This document shows, piece by piece, positions 6,007 through 14,207 of a stretch of DNA of 34,873 nt. This DNA comes from a virus. Every line of letters starts with the position of its first letter. Positions within the stretch are counted from its first letter, which is position 1. A program made the position numbers and the translations under genes. The stretch covers positions 1 to 34,873 of the IMG/VR virus record IMGVR_UViG_3300031774_004146; one strand, written 5' to 3'. The notes under the pieces were generated by a model. The model was not told the DNA's origin, did no database searches, and saw only the letters and a list, made by a program, of their open reading frames with translations.

Positions 6007-8463
6007 ATGGATATAAAAATAAAAAAAAGAAACGGAAGGTTAGAAGACTTTATAGTAGATAAAATAAATGCGAGTGCGCAAAGAGCATGCGAAGGTATAG
6101 AGGATGTTTCCCCTAGTGAGATAGTTTTAGATGCTCAATTGCAGTTATTTGACAAGATAACATCAAAAGAAATAGATCAAGCTTTGGTCTTTTCGGCAAG
6201 AGAAAAAATAGAAAAAGAGCCAAACTACTCTTACGCTGCTGCTGGTCTACTATTAAACTGCCTATACAAAGAGGTCTTTAAAGAGGGGGTGGACTCAGAT
6301 ACATTTAAATTGCAATACCGTAAAAGCTTTATACAAAATACTAAAAAATTAGTAAAAGAAAACAGGCTAGATAAAAGGTTGCTAGAATTCGACTTATCTC
6401 AACTATCAGAATCATTAAAGATTAGAAGGGATAAAAATTTAAAATATCTTGGTGTACAAATACTCTATGACCGCTACTTTATCAGGCAGGATAATAAAAT
6501 CATGGAGACACCTCAGTCTTTTTGGATGCGGGTTTCTATGGGTCTTGCTATCAACGAAACAGATAAGAACGCTAAAGCTATCGAGTTTTACGACTTATTA
6601 AGTCAACTTCTTTATACATCCTCCACACCAACTTTATTCAATAGTGGAACTACTCACTCTCAGCTTAGCTCCTGCTATCTTAATACTTTCGATGATAGTA
6701 TTGACGGAATTTTTGACGGAGCTTGGCAGGAGGCTCGTAAATCAAAGTACGCTGGTGGTCTTGGCCTTGATGTTACCCCTTTTCGCTCTACAGGTTCTCA
6801 TATTGAGGGAACTAATGGTATTTCTAGTGGAATTGTTCCTTGGTTAAAGATTTATAACGATTTACTTGTGGCTGTAAATCAAGGAGGTAAGCGTCCAGGT
6901 GCAGGCTGCGCATACCTTGAACCCTGGCACTTGGACTTTGAGGATTTCCTTAATCTCCGTAGAAACACAGGGGATGACAGGTTGCGTTGTCACGATATGA
7001 ATACTGCATCCTGGATTCCTGATGAATTTATGCGTAGAGTTCAAAATGAAGATGCATGGTATTACTTTGACCCTAAAGATACAGCGCTCGAAGATGGCAC
7101 AACTCTTCATGATCTTTTCGGGCAAGAATTCGACAATCGATACAACGAACTTTGCGACCAAGCGGAAAAAGGATTAATTAAAAATTATAGAATAATTCCA
7201 GCTAAAGAATTATGGAAAAAAATGCTCAAGGTATTATTTGAGACATCTCACCCATGGTGTACATTTAAAGACCCCTGTAATATTCGATACACAAATCAAC
7301 ATGAAGGGGTGGTTCATAGCAGTAACCTTTGTACTGAAATCACATTGCACACAAAAGCCTCCGAATATTCCTCAGGCAAGAAAACTAAAACTGGAGAAAC
7401 TGCTGTTTGTAATTTGGGTTCTATTAATTTATTAAACCACCTAAAAGAAAACAACACTATAGATTATGACAAACTTCAATCCACAATCAATACTGCGGTA
7501 AGGATGCTGGACAACGTTATAGATATTAATTTTTACCCAACAGAAGAAGCTAGTAATTCTAACTTAAGGAACCGACCAATTGGTCTAGGTATGATGGCCT
7601 TGCACGACATATGCCATAAGATGAACATTAACATTGATAGCGACGAAGCTATAAAATTAAATGATGATTTATTTGAGTTTTATTCCTATCATGCGATTTC
7701 AGCCAGTAGTAAACTTGCAAAAGAAAAAGGTAGGTACAAGACATATGAAGGCTCTTTATGGAGTCAAAACATTTTGCCAATTGACTCTTACAGTGTTTTA
7801 TCTGAGTATAAAAAGAGTCCATTCTTAGGTAGGGGAGAAAGTTTTAAAAATGACTGGAAATCCCTAAGGTCTCATATTGCTAAACACGGAATGCGTAATA
7901 GTAATGTTATGGCTATCGCCCCTACAGCTACTATTGGATATATTAATGGTGTTGAGCAAAGCATCGAACCGAACTTCTCTGTTCTTTTTGTTTACGAAAA
8001 TAAAAGCGGCAACTTTTATATTACAAATCCTCACTTTGTTGATGATATGAAGTCCGCAGGTTTATGGAGCGCCGAGATGGCCTCTATAGTTAAAGACTCA
8101 GACGGGGATCTTTCCCTTTTAAATGGCTCTATACCAGAAGAAATTATAAATAAGTACAAAACGGCATTTGACCGTGATATGTTTAAGCTTATCGAGGTTA
8201 ATGCGGTTCGTCAAAAATGGATAGATCAAGCAGTTAGCTTTAACTTGTATAATAAATCTACATCTTTAAAGTATTTAAACGACATATATATGTCGTGCTG
8301 GGAATCTGGTTTAAAAACTACATATTATTTAAGAAACAGGGCTGCAAGTAAAATCGAGAAGTCAACATCTAGTGACAACAATGAAGGTTCAAAAGAAAAT
8401 GATCCATCTGCCTGCAGTTTAGAGGCTATGCAAAATGGCGGAACATGTGAAAGTTGCCAATAA
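6007..8463 (+). CDS. nrdA: Class I ribonucleotide reductase, alpha (large) subunit
   Basis: Reduces ribonucleotides to deoxyribonucleotides with the NrdB partner at 10839; phages use this to feed genome replication. Residues 1 to about 90 form one ATP-cone, the allosteric activity site. The catalytic core shows the first redox cysteine C223 (SSCYLNTFDD), the NLCTE block (N440, C442, E444) for radical chemistry, and the second redox cysteine C468 in VCNLGSINL. The C-terminus ends CESCQ, the thioredoxin/glutaredoxin-reduced pair (C814, C817). It has 818 residues and no intein or frameshift is visible. Its leader holds a promoter and three inverted repeats. It is unusual in being parted from nrdB by four small-to-medium genes. 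Confidence 0.97.
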   Translation: MDIKIKKRNGRLEDFIVDKINASAQRACEGIEDVSPSEIVLDAQLQLFDKITSKEIDQALVFSAREKIEKEPNYSYAAAGLLLNCLYKEVFKEGVDSDTFKLQYRKSFIQNTKKLVKENRLDKRLLEFDLSQLSESLKIRRDKNLKYLGVQILYDRYFIRQDNKIMETPQSFWMRVSMGLAINETDKNAKAIEFYDLLSQLLYTSSTPTLFNSGTTHSQLSSCYLNTFDDSIDGIFDGAWQEARKSKYAGGLGLDVTPFRSTGSHIEGTNGISSGIVPWLKIYNDLLVAVNQGGKRPGAGCAYLEPWHLDFEDFLNLRRNTGDDRLRCHDMNTASWIPDEFMRRVQNEDAWYYFDPKDTALEDGTTLHDLFGQEFDNRYNELCDQAEKGLIKNYRIIPAKELWKKMLKVLFETSHPWCTFKDPCNIRYTNQHEGVVHSSNLCTEITLHTKASEYSSGKKTKTGETAVCNLGSINLLNHLKENNTIDYDKLQSTINTAVRMLDNVIDINFYPTEEASNSNLRNRPIGLGMMALHDICHKMNINIDSDEAIKLNDDLFEFYSYHAISASSKLAKEKGRYKTYEGSLWSQNILPIDSYSVLSEYKKSPFLGRGESFKNDWKSLRSHIAKHGMRNSNVMAIAPTATIGYINGVEQSIEPNFSVLFVYENKSGNFYITNPHFVDDMKSAGLWSAEMASIVKDSDGDLSLLNGSIPEEIINKYKTAFDRDMFKLIEVNAVRQKWIDQAVSFNLYNKSTSLKYLNDIYMSCWESGLKTTYYLRNRAASKIEKSTSSDNNEGSKENDPSACSLEAMQNGGTCESCQ

Positions 8464-8481
8464 ATTATTATTATATAATAT

Positions 8482-9777
8482 ATGAGTGATGAATTCAAAC
8501 TCCCGCCCATCAAGGTAGAAGAGGTATTATCTACTTTTTCTCAAACAACGGACTGGGGCTTAAGTCAATTAAATATTCCTAAAATATGGGAGACTACAAC
8601 TGGAAAAGGTATCACCATAGGTGTTATAGATACCGGAATGCCAAACCATAAAGATATTGGGGATAATGCTATTGAGGGTAAAAGCTTCATAGATGGAGAA
8701 ACAATCGAAGATAAGCATGGGCACCAAACACATTGTGTTGGAATCATTTCAGCTAAAAATAATTCCGAAGGAATGGTTGGGGTTGCTCCAGACTCTAAGT
8801 GTCTTTGCGTCAAAGGGTTAAGTAACTCCGGCTCAGGCAGTTCAAGCTCCGTAGCATCCGCAATTAACTATTGTATTGACTCAAAAGTTGATATCATTAG
8901 TATGTCTTTAGGTTCTTCAAGCCCAAAAGAATCTATATCTTTAGCTGTAAAAAGAGCCTACGATGCCAATATAGCAGTTATATGTGCCGCTGGTAATTCT
9001 GGGATAGCTGGCGTTAATTACCCGGCTGCATTTCAGGAGTGTATAGCTGTTGGGGCTTTTAGTAAAAGTAAAAAAATAGCATACTTCTCCTCAAGGGGCC
9101 ATCAAGTCGAAATAGCTGCGCCAGGAGTTAATATACTAAGTACATATACTAATCAATCTTATTCTAAATTAAGCGGGACATCCATGGCTTGTCCGTTTGT
9201 AGCCGGAGTCGTTGCCTTGTTAATGTCAAAGTTAAAATCAGAAGGTAAGAGTTATACCGTATCTGAAATCAGGGATTTATTAAAAACTCATGCCGACGAC
9301 GCGGGACCCGAAGGCAAGGACTGGTCTTTTGGTTATGGAATAGTTGATGCGGACGGCATGATTACTGGCACCCCTGATCCTAAAAAACCCGAGCCCAAAC
9401 CTAAACCCACACCTAAGCCCGATCCCAAACCTAAGCCCGATCCCAAACCTAAGCCCGATCCCAAACCTAAGCCCGAGCCTAAACCTAAGCCCGAGCCTAA
9501 ACCTAAGCCCACACCTACGCCCCAGCCGACTCCCAAGCCTACTCCCGACCCTGAACCCACACCTAAACCTAGGCCTGTAATAAAAGATTTCTTTCTTAAA
9601 AATTTAGCATGGATTTTTTGCTCAATAGCTTTTGTTATCATATGTGTCTTAGGTTTCTTTGTTTATTTTTCCGAAGAAGAAGAAGGAGATAGCCCCGAAT
9701 GGTTAAATGAAAACGGTGAGGTTGATTGGGATATGAAGTTTGAATTAGAGTCTAAAACAAAAAGTGGGCAGCAGTAA
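8482..9777 (+). CDS. Subtilisin-like (S8) serine protease with Pro-Lys stalk and C-terminal membrane segment
   Basis: The catalytic triad is complete: D50 (VIDTGM), H81 (GHQTHCVG) and S234 ([11 protein letters not shown]), with oxyanion N172 (AAGNSG). There is no signal peptide and no large prodomain. The short start [10 protein letters not shown] resembles the N-terminus of intracellular subtilisins. Residues about 298-365 are a rod-like Pro-Lys-Pro-x repeat, residues about 376-396 are one hydrophobic helix, and the last 35 residues are acidic. Basic residues before the helix and acidic ones after predict the protease on the cytoplasmic side, tethered to the inner membrane. Substrate unknown; a maturation or host-targeting role is possible. 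It starts 18 bases after nrdA. Confidence 0.9.
   Translation: MSDEFKLPPIKVEEVLSTFSQTTDWGLSQLNIPKIWETTTGKGITIGVIDTGMPNHKDIGDNAIEGKSFIDGETIEDKHGHQTHCVGIISAKNNSEGMVGVAPDSKCLCVKGLSNSGSGSSSSVASAINYCIDSKVDIISMSLGSSSPKESISLAVKRAYDANIAVICAAGNSGIAGVNYPAAFQECIAVGAFSKSKKIAYFSSRGHQVEIAAPGVNILSTYTNQSYSKLSGTSMACPFVAGVVALLMSKLKSEGKSYTVSEIRDLLKTHADDAGPEGKDWSFGYGIVDADGMITGTPDPKKPEPKPKPTPKPDPKPKPDPKPKPDPKPKPEPKPKPEPKPKPTPTPQPTPKPTPDPEPTPKPRPVIKDFFLKNLAWIFCSIAFVIICVLGFFVYFSEEEEGDSPEWLNENGEVDWDMKFELESKTKSGQQ
9418..9507 (+). repeat. Five tandem 18-base repeats encoding the protease stalk
   Basis: Three identical copies of an 18-base unit, beginning CCCGATCCCAAACCTAAG at 9418, 9436 and 9454, are followed by two copies of a two-base variant at 9472 and 9490. 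Each copy encodes six residues of the Pro-Asp/Glu-Pro-Lys-Pro-Lys pattern. Near-identical units imply recent copy-number change by slippage or recombination. The less regular Pro-Lys stretch continues to about 9576. Confidence 0.9.
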
Positions 9778-10177
9778 TGTATGTGATTATGCCGGTGTTG
9801 CGGTTTTGCATGGTAGATCTATTTTATTATCTAAAAGAATAGAGACCCACTTCGGGGAAAAAGTTTCTTTTGGCGGGTATTGGTCTATTTTCGCAGGGGC
9901 CTTAGACCCAAATGAAGATCACAAGACTTGTGCGGTAAGAGAATTATTTGAAGAAAGTGGAATAGTTTCCCCTATTGAGGATTTGCATTTTTTAAAATCA
10001 ATACCCCAAAAAAAATCTTTATTTCATGTATATTACTATAAAGTTGAAGAACTTGTCATACCTAAACTAAATTTTGAACATACAGAATCTGGATGGTTTG
10101 ATATTGACTCGCTAGATATCTTTACAGATAAGATAGATCTAAAACTAATGAATTTAATTAAGAATCACGTGCGCTGA
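9764..10177 (+). CDS. Nudix hydrolase
   Basis: A 137-residue protein with a complete Nudix box: G at the start of GALDPNE, then seven residues, then REL-x-EE-x-GI, matching G-x5-E-x7-REU-x-EE-x-GU. The upstream [15 protein letters not shown] and [11 protein letters not shown] strands fit the fold. Such enzymes cleave nucleoside diphosphates linked to another group, using Mg2+. Candidate substrates here are oxidised or excess nucleotides, given nrdA/nrdB, or nucleotide sugars; the sequence does not decide. The start is GTG at 9764, overlapping the protease end by 14 bases; the ATG at 9777 is out of frame. Confidence 0.9.
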   Translation: MGSSNVCDYAGVAVLHGRSILLSKRIETHFGEKVSFGGYWSIFAGALDPNEDHKTCAVRELFEESGIVSPIEDLHFLKSIPQKKSLFHVYYYKVEELVIPKLNFEHTESGWFDIDSLDIFTDKIDLKLMNLIKNHVR

Positions 10178-10200
10178 GTAAGTTGGTGTAATGTTTCTTA

Positions 10201-10518
10201 GTGAACCTAATAATAGACTGTAGTTTATCTGAGCCTCCTAGTGAGGTTTCTTGCTTTAGAGATATAACACTATTTGGTAAAATATATTGCTTTGATGATA
10301 TATTACTATCTTGCCCTAAAGGCACTAGGTCCATATACTGGAACTGGCTAAAATCTCACGGTGCCCATGATTACATAACATATTTAATATTATATCATGA
10401 GGTTGAGCCGGGTATATTAATGCATCCAAAAGATGGAGATATAAGAGTAAAGAAAATAGATTCATTTAACCTGAATAATATATTAAGTGTAATAAATAAA
10501 TACAGAAAAAATGATTAA
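10201..10518 (+). CDS. Hypothetical protein (105 aa)
   Basis: I do not recognise this protein. It starts at GTG 10201 after a 23-base gap and its end overlaps the next start by eight bases. It is soluble, with no signal peptide or membrane helix, and contains six-residue stretches rich in Ile/Leu typical of a small alpha/beta fold. Features that may help a search are SIYWNWLKSHGAHDY and ILYHEVEPGILMHP. Coding is supported by its position between real genes with tight spacing and by the lack of a competing frame. Confidence 0.6.
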   Translation: MNLIIDCSLSEPPSEVSCFRDITLFGKIYCFDDILLSCPKGTRSIYWNWLKSHGAHDYITYLILYHEVEPGILMHPKDGDIRVKKIDSFNLNNILSVINKYRKND

Positions 10519-10792
10519 ATACTTACTATATATTAGTTTTATACTTTGCTCTGGTTGCTTTAGGAGGCTTCCATCAAAACCTACACCTATTACTAATGAT
10601 AACTTCAACTCACCCCCACAGGGAAGTTTTACCCAAAAAACTATAGCCGGTAATCCTAACATTGACTACAGTGAGCCGTTATTTATTTTTATTTTAATAT
10701 GTAGTGTCGTTTTTATTATTTCATTTTTTCCTTTATTTACTTTTGCCTGTAAGTGGCTTTATAAAAAAATCTTGACTTTATTTAAAAAGTGA
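10511..10792 (+). CDS. Small membrane protein with lipoprotein-like N-terminus and C-terminal membrane helix (93 aa)
   Basis: The start MIKYLLYISFILCSGC is a short hydrophobic signal ending in Ser-Gly-Cys, close to a lipobox although the -3 residue is Cys and not Leu. A Pro/Asn/Thr-rich stretch of about 40 residues follows, then a strong hydrophobic helix (about residues 56-78) and a basic tail ending LTLFKK. A lipoprotein signal plus a C-terminal membrane helix is the layout of phage unimolecular spanins. The linker is short for that role and there is no holin or endolysin beside it, so this is only a possibility. The nrdB promoter lies in its last codons. Confidence 0.6.
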   Translation: MIKYLLYISFILCSGCFRRLPSKPTPITNDNFNSPPQGSFTQKTIAGNPNIDYSEPLFIFILICSVVFIISFFPLFTFACKWLYKKILTLFKK

Positions 10793-10800
10793 CATATAAT
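10772..10800 (+). promoter_or_regulatory. Near-consensus sigma70 promoter for nrdB
   Basis: TTGACT at 10772-10777 and a perfect TATAAT at 10795-10800 are 17 bases apart, one mismatch from the ideal promoter. Transcription would begin near 10807, about 32 bases ahead of the nrdB ATG. It overlaps the end of the preceding gene. It suggests that nrdB is read by the unmodified host polymerase and separately from nrdA. Confidence 0.65.
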
Positions 10801-10838
10801 TAAGATCTTTTAATATAGATCAATCGTTATATACTTAT

Positions 10839-11852
10839 ATGGATACAAAAACTGGAGAACTTCTTACTGATAATATTGCTGGCGTCAACCGAATTTTACC
10901 GCATAAACATAAATACGCATGGGATCTATTCCTTAAAAGTTGTGCCAACAATTGGATGCCGACAGAAATTTCAATGCAAAACGACATCAAACAATGGAAG
11001 AATAATGAAATCACAGAAGATGAAAAACTCCTCGTCAAACGATGTTTGGGATTCTTTGCTGGAAGTGAGTCTTTGGTTGGTAATAACCTGCTCCTTTCTG
11101 CTTTCCGATTTATTACGGATGCTGAGTGTCGTCAGTATATTTTGCGTCAAGCTTTTGAAGAAAGTCTTCACAATCTTACGGTAGTATATATATGCGATAG
11201 TTTGGATCTTGAGATCGAAGAGGTTTTTGCGGCTTATGAAAACATCCCTAGCATTAAGGCAAAGGATGACTTTTTAATGAGTATTACTGATGATATTAGC
11301 CGTCAAGATTTTGACTCTACTTCAAAAGAAGGTAAGCAACAAATTCTTCGTAACTTTTTAACCTACTGGATTGTTTGCGAAGGTACATTTTTCTTTAGTG
11401 GCTTTGCGATGCTATTGGCTCTTGGCAGACAAAACAAACTACAAGGCATTTCTGATCAAATTAAATATACATTACGAGATGAAAGCTCTCATATTGCATT
11501 TGGTACGTATTTAATCAATACCTTAATTGAACAAAACCCAGATATTTGGACTAAAGAGATTCAAGACGAGTTTGTTTCTCATATTAAAAAAGCCGTAGAA
11601 CTTGAAATAGAATATGCTAATGATGTTCTACCTACCGGTATACTTGGTTTAAACGCTGAGATGTTTGTAGATTATATGCACTACATAGGGAACCGAAGGC
11701 TTGAGGCTATTGGTCTTGATTACCGTTTCCCTAGCGATAAAAACCCATTTCCTTGGCTTGGTGAGGTTGTCGATGTGCAGGCTATGGGTAACTTCTTCGA
11801 AAGAAGGGTCAGGGAGTACCAGCAAAGCGGTTCGCTGGAAGACGACTTTTAG
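10839..11852 (+). CDS. nrdB: Ribonucleotide reductase beta (small) subunit, class Ic-type by sequence
   Basis: Makes the oxidising metal cofactor that starts catalysis in NrdA. The six metal ligands align as E77, E108, H111, E181, E215 and H218 (GSESLVGNN, EESLHN, CEGTFFF, RDESSH). In class Ia the first ligand is Asp and a Tyr follows the first His by four residues; here the first ligand is Glu and that position is Val115. This is the pattern known from Chlamydia trachomatis R2, which uses Mn(IV)/Fe(III) in place of a tyrosyl radical. The C-terminal tail has Y327 and ends SLEDDF, as expected for docking to NrdA. Length (337) is normal. Confidence 0.95.
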   Translation: MDTKTGELLTDNIAGVNRILPHKHKYAWDLFLKSCANNWMPTEISMQNDIKQWKNNEITEDEKLLVKRCLGFFAGSESLVGNNLLLSAFRFITDAECRQYILRQAFEESLHNLTVVYICDSLDLEIEEVFAAYENIPSIKAKDDFLMSITDDISRQDFDSTSKEGKQQILRNFLTYWIVCEGTFFFSGFAMLLALGRQNKLQGISDQIKYTLRDESSHIAFGTYLINTLIEQNPDIWTKEIQDEFVSHIKKAVELEIEYANDVLPTGILGLNAEMFVDYMHYIGNRRLEAIGLDYRFPSDKNPFPWLGEVVDVQAMGNFFERRVREYQQSGSLEDDF

Positions 11853-11889
11853 GTTAAATTTTACCTTGCTTTTTTTATAATAATTTACT

Positions 11890-12429
11890 TTGGATTATTA
11901 TAAAAAGAAATTAATACATAAATTAAAAGCTAAGTCCTCCGAAGTTCAGGATGAACTTAGTGACGTTGAATCTATATTTAACCAAGCAACTCCATTATTT
12001 TGTGAGGCCGTATGTTCTTTTTGCTCTAATTCCTCAAGGCAAAACCCTCTAGAGGACCTTAATGATGAACCCACAAAGGATGAGGATGTTATTACCGATG
12101 GTATAAAATCTATTTTCAGGAAGATAGCGGTAAAAACTCATCCTGACAAAGTTGACGACATAGAATCATCAATCGATCAATACCGGGACGTCACTACTGC
12201 TAAAAAAGATCAAGATATTAATAAGATTATATCCATCGCTAAAGACTTAAAGATCGACATGAATGACATATCTTATTCTGATATAAAAGTCATTGAAAAT
12301 AGTATTAAGAAAACTAAACTAAAAATTGAAAAAATAATGAATAGCTACCCATGGGTTTGGTTCTATTCTGATGAAAATAAAAGGGTTGATATAATCACTG
12401 AATTCGTAACTAACAAGTGTAATACATAA
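11890..12429 (+). CDS. J-domain-like protein with HPD motif (179 aa)
   Basis: The central segment IFRKIAVKTHPDKVDD (about residues 94-109) is helix II and the HPD loop of a DnaJ-type domain, which stimulates the ATPase of Hsp70. The region before it carries Cys-x2-Cys-x5-type spacing (FCEAVCSFCSNSS) and many acidic residues, and the tail is helical and basic. Phages use J-like proteins to divert host DnaK for virion or replication-complex assembly; that role here is inferred. No ATG lies near the start, so the likely start is TTG at 11890, 37 bases after nrdB. The domain is divergent and the full J fold is not certain. Confidence 0.7.
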   Translation: MDYYKKKLIHKLKAKSSEVQDELSDVESIFNQATPLFCEAVCSFCSNSSRQNPLEDLNDEPTKDEDVITDGIKSIFRKIAVKTHPDKVDDIESSIDQYRDVTTAKKDQDINKIISIAKDLKIDMNDISYSDIKVIENSIKKTKLKIEKIMNSYPWVWFYSDENKRVDIITEFVTNKCNT

Positions 12430-12475
12430 TTTATGGACTGTATTCTTTTATTTCTTGTGTTTATTTCTAAAAATT

Positions 12476-12643
12476 ATGGGTTTTTTAACGGAAAAAAAAG
12501 ATACTATCATGGTTAAAATTCATTCAAGGTATAAGGAAATAAATGGCAAAGCTAATTATAAAAAAGACAGCTACCCTCTTGATGAGGAAGTTATCAAGGT
12601 TAGTTGTCAAGCTACCCCCACCACCTCCACCAACTTAATATGA
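12476..12643 (+). CDS. Hypothetical small protein (55 aa)
   Basis: I do not recognise it. I take the ATG at 12476, because the upstream TTG at 12455 would only add a hydrophobic stub. The product is small and basic, with no membrane helix, and ends in a Thr-rich tail, ATPTTSTNLI. Support for coding is the ATGA overlap of its stop with the next start at 12640 and its place in an otherwise gap-free gene string. The 46 bases before it are AT-rich with no clear promoter. Confidence 0.5.
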   Translation: MGFLTEKKDTIMVKIHSRYKEINGKANYKKDSYPLDEEVIKVSCQATPTTSTNLI

Positions 12644-13281
12644 TTTGTTTTATTAAAAAATCCATCAAATCTATTTCTGATGTGTACCAGGATAAGAGTC
12701 AAGAAATAATAAACTTCTTAGACCGCGAACTTTTGTACGAACAATCATTAAAATACTACACGGATCAGCAAAAAATAACAAAATTAAAAATGGAATATAA
12801 AGAATATGCATTCTCAGACGAAATTCATAGTTTAAGTTCTATGCCAGAGCCAGCTATTGAAGAAATCATTAGGATAAATAAACGAATTACCGACAAAACA
12901 TGGGGTGTAATACTTGAATCAGAAAAAGTTCAAAACCTTAATGTTTATATTGCTCAGATGAATAAAGTGCAGATCAACTCTCGCAAGTCTAACTTTTTTG
13001 TGGTAACTGATTCTCATGATATAATGTTAGAATTAAATGATGTATTTAATTGGATGAATAAAATATTTTATATTGTACCAAATACTTATGACTTAAATAT
13101 TGAAAAGGAGTACAGGCCTAGTATTAACTTTCACTGCCTCAAACATCTCGAGAAGCATATATCTACGCCTGGATCATCTTACTCTGATATGCTTAAATCT
13201 ATAGGTGGTATACAGGTTACAGTCCCTAATTCCAAGAGAGTGTTTTCTTTTAATTGTAAACGATTAGTTCCTCAAGGATGA
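12640..13281 (+). CDS. Hypothetical protein (213 aa)
   Basis: I do not recognise this protein. ATG 12640 overlaps the previous stop as ATGA; a TTG at 12604 would add 12 residues of the neighbour's antiframe and is less likely. The N-terminal third is helical and charged, the rest mixed alpha/beta with a FFVVTDSHDIMLEL strand-turn and a C-terminal GGIQVTVPNSKRVFSFNC segment. No signal peptide or membrane helix. Its stop overlaps the first glycosyltransferase start as ATGA, so it may belong to the glycan operon, although nothing in its sequence says so. Confidence 0.65.
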   Translation: MICFIKKSIKSISDVYQDKSQEIINFLDRELLYEQSLKYYTDQQKITKLKMEYKEYAFSDEIHSLSSMPEPAIEEIIRINKRITDKTWGVILESEKVQNLNVYIAQMNKVQINSRKSNFFVVTDSHDIMLELNDVFNWMNKIFYIVPNTYDLNIEKEYRPSINFHCLKHLEKHISTPGSSYSDMLKSIGGIQVTVPNSKRVFSFNCKRLVPQG

Positions 13282-14207
13282 AAAGAATATCTTATATCTT
13301 AGTTTCTCGCAACGATAATTACAATGGAGATTCCGTTGGTCGTTGTCTTAATACCGTCAACCATACTTGTGAAATAATTCGCAAAAACAATGTGGTCGAT
13401 GAATCTGAAGTGATTCTTGTTGACTGGTGCTCCAGAAGTGGCTCGCTTAAAGAATCCCTATCTTCTCGCTTTGCTCCAGAGACACAGGGCTTACTTAAAA
13501 TAGTTACGGTTCCGCCTGATATTGCAGACAAGCACCAAGGAGACTCTCCGTTTTCAGAAGTTCATGCAATGAATGTTGGCTTCCGGCATCAAGAGGGCAA
13601 GCATTTTGCTCGTATCGATCAAGATACACTAGTTGGCCAGAGATTTATGGATTGGTTCTATCATGAATATGAAGTGAAAGATTATGGCTGGCCTTGGCCT
13701 CGTGCGGCTTTCTCTAGTCGCAGGAATCTTAATGAAGAGCAATCCCATCATTCTGTATTTAGGGATTTCATATACGACCAAGAGTTGTCTCAAAAAGTAG
13801 ACATTTGCCACGAGCACAATCACTATAGCCGCTTAATGCCTAATGAAGAAATTTTTCCTTTTTACGGCGGGGCTGTTGGGGTTATGATGGTGGACAGAGA
13901 TTGCTACTTAGAGCATAAGGGTTTCAACGAAGATCTTGTTTACATGAATAGCATGGATACTGAATTTTTAAATCGAATCGCCCAGCACGAAGATATATAT
14001 AACTTATGTTTAGCTGTCGATGGAGACTTTTACCACCAATATCATGAAAGAAATGAAGGTGCATCTAATGACTCAACACAGCCACATGCCCAACATCAAG
14101 GAGAAAGAAAAGTAAACTCTCTTGATATAAGAAATAAGATAATAGATAACCCTAACCCCGACAACTGGGGTTTACTAGACGAAGATTTGGAGGTAACAAA
14201 ATTATGA
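13278..14207 (+). CDS. GT-A fold glycosyltransferase (GT2 / galactosyltransferase-like)
   Basis: A 309-residue protein with a GT2-like start (SYILVSRNDNYNGDSVGRCL), a VILVDWCSRSG strand, an FARIDQDTLVG block whose DQD would bind the metal and nucleotide sugar, and a later YGGAVGVMMVDRDCYLEHKGFNEDL. That last block resembles the acceptor-side region of GT7-type galactosyltransferases. It ends with histidine-rich YHQYHERNEG. No signal peptide or membrane helix, so it should act in the cytoplasm. It is the first recognisable gene of the long glycan operon and overlaps its neighbours by four bases on both sides. The donor is not deducible. Confidence 0.8.
   Translation: MKRISYILVSRNDNYNGDSVGRCLNTVNHTCEIIRKNNVVDESEVILVDWCSRSGSLKESLSSRFAPETQGLLKIVTVPPDIADKHQGDSPFSEVHAMNVGFRHQEGKHFARIDQDTLVGQRFMDWFYHEYEVKDYGWPWPRAAFSSRRNLNEEQSHHSVFRDFIYDQELSQKVDICHEHNHYSRLMPNEEIFPFYGGAVGVMMVDRDCYLEHKGFNEDLVYMNSMDTEFLNRIAQHEDIYNLCLAVDGDFYHQYHERNEGASNDSTQPHAQHQGERKVNSLDIRNKIIDNPNPDNWGLLDEDLEVTKL
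14189..14194 (+). promoter_or_regulatory. Strong Shine-Dalgarno site for the GT8-like gene
   Basis: GGAGGT lies nine bases before the ATG at 14204. Most starts in this window have weak or no purine-rich site, so this one stands out. It supports translation by bacterial ribosomes and strong initiation at this gene. Confidence 0.7.

Noticed and set aside
6007-8463. Intein or extra domain in NrdA, suggested by its 818-residue length
   Set aside because: The catalytic blocks are uninterrupted and normally spaced. The extra length is explained by the N-terminal ATP-cone and modest loops; no splicing motifs are seen.
8454-8481. TTGCCA and TATAAT-like bases before the protease gene
   Set aside because: Spacing is 14 bases for the perfect -10, too short, and a 16-base alternative would start transcription inside the gene.
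9333-9641. Antisense open frame with Gly-Leu-Gly-Ser repeats opposite the protease stalk
   Set aside because: It is the mirror of the tandem Pro-Lys repeat; the protease frame is certain from its catalytic triad and membrane helix.
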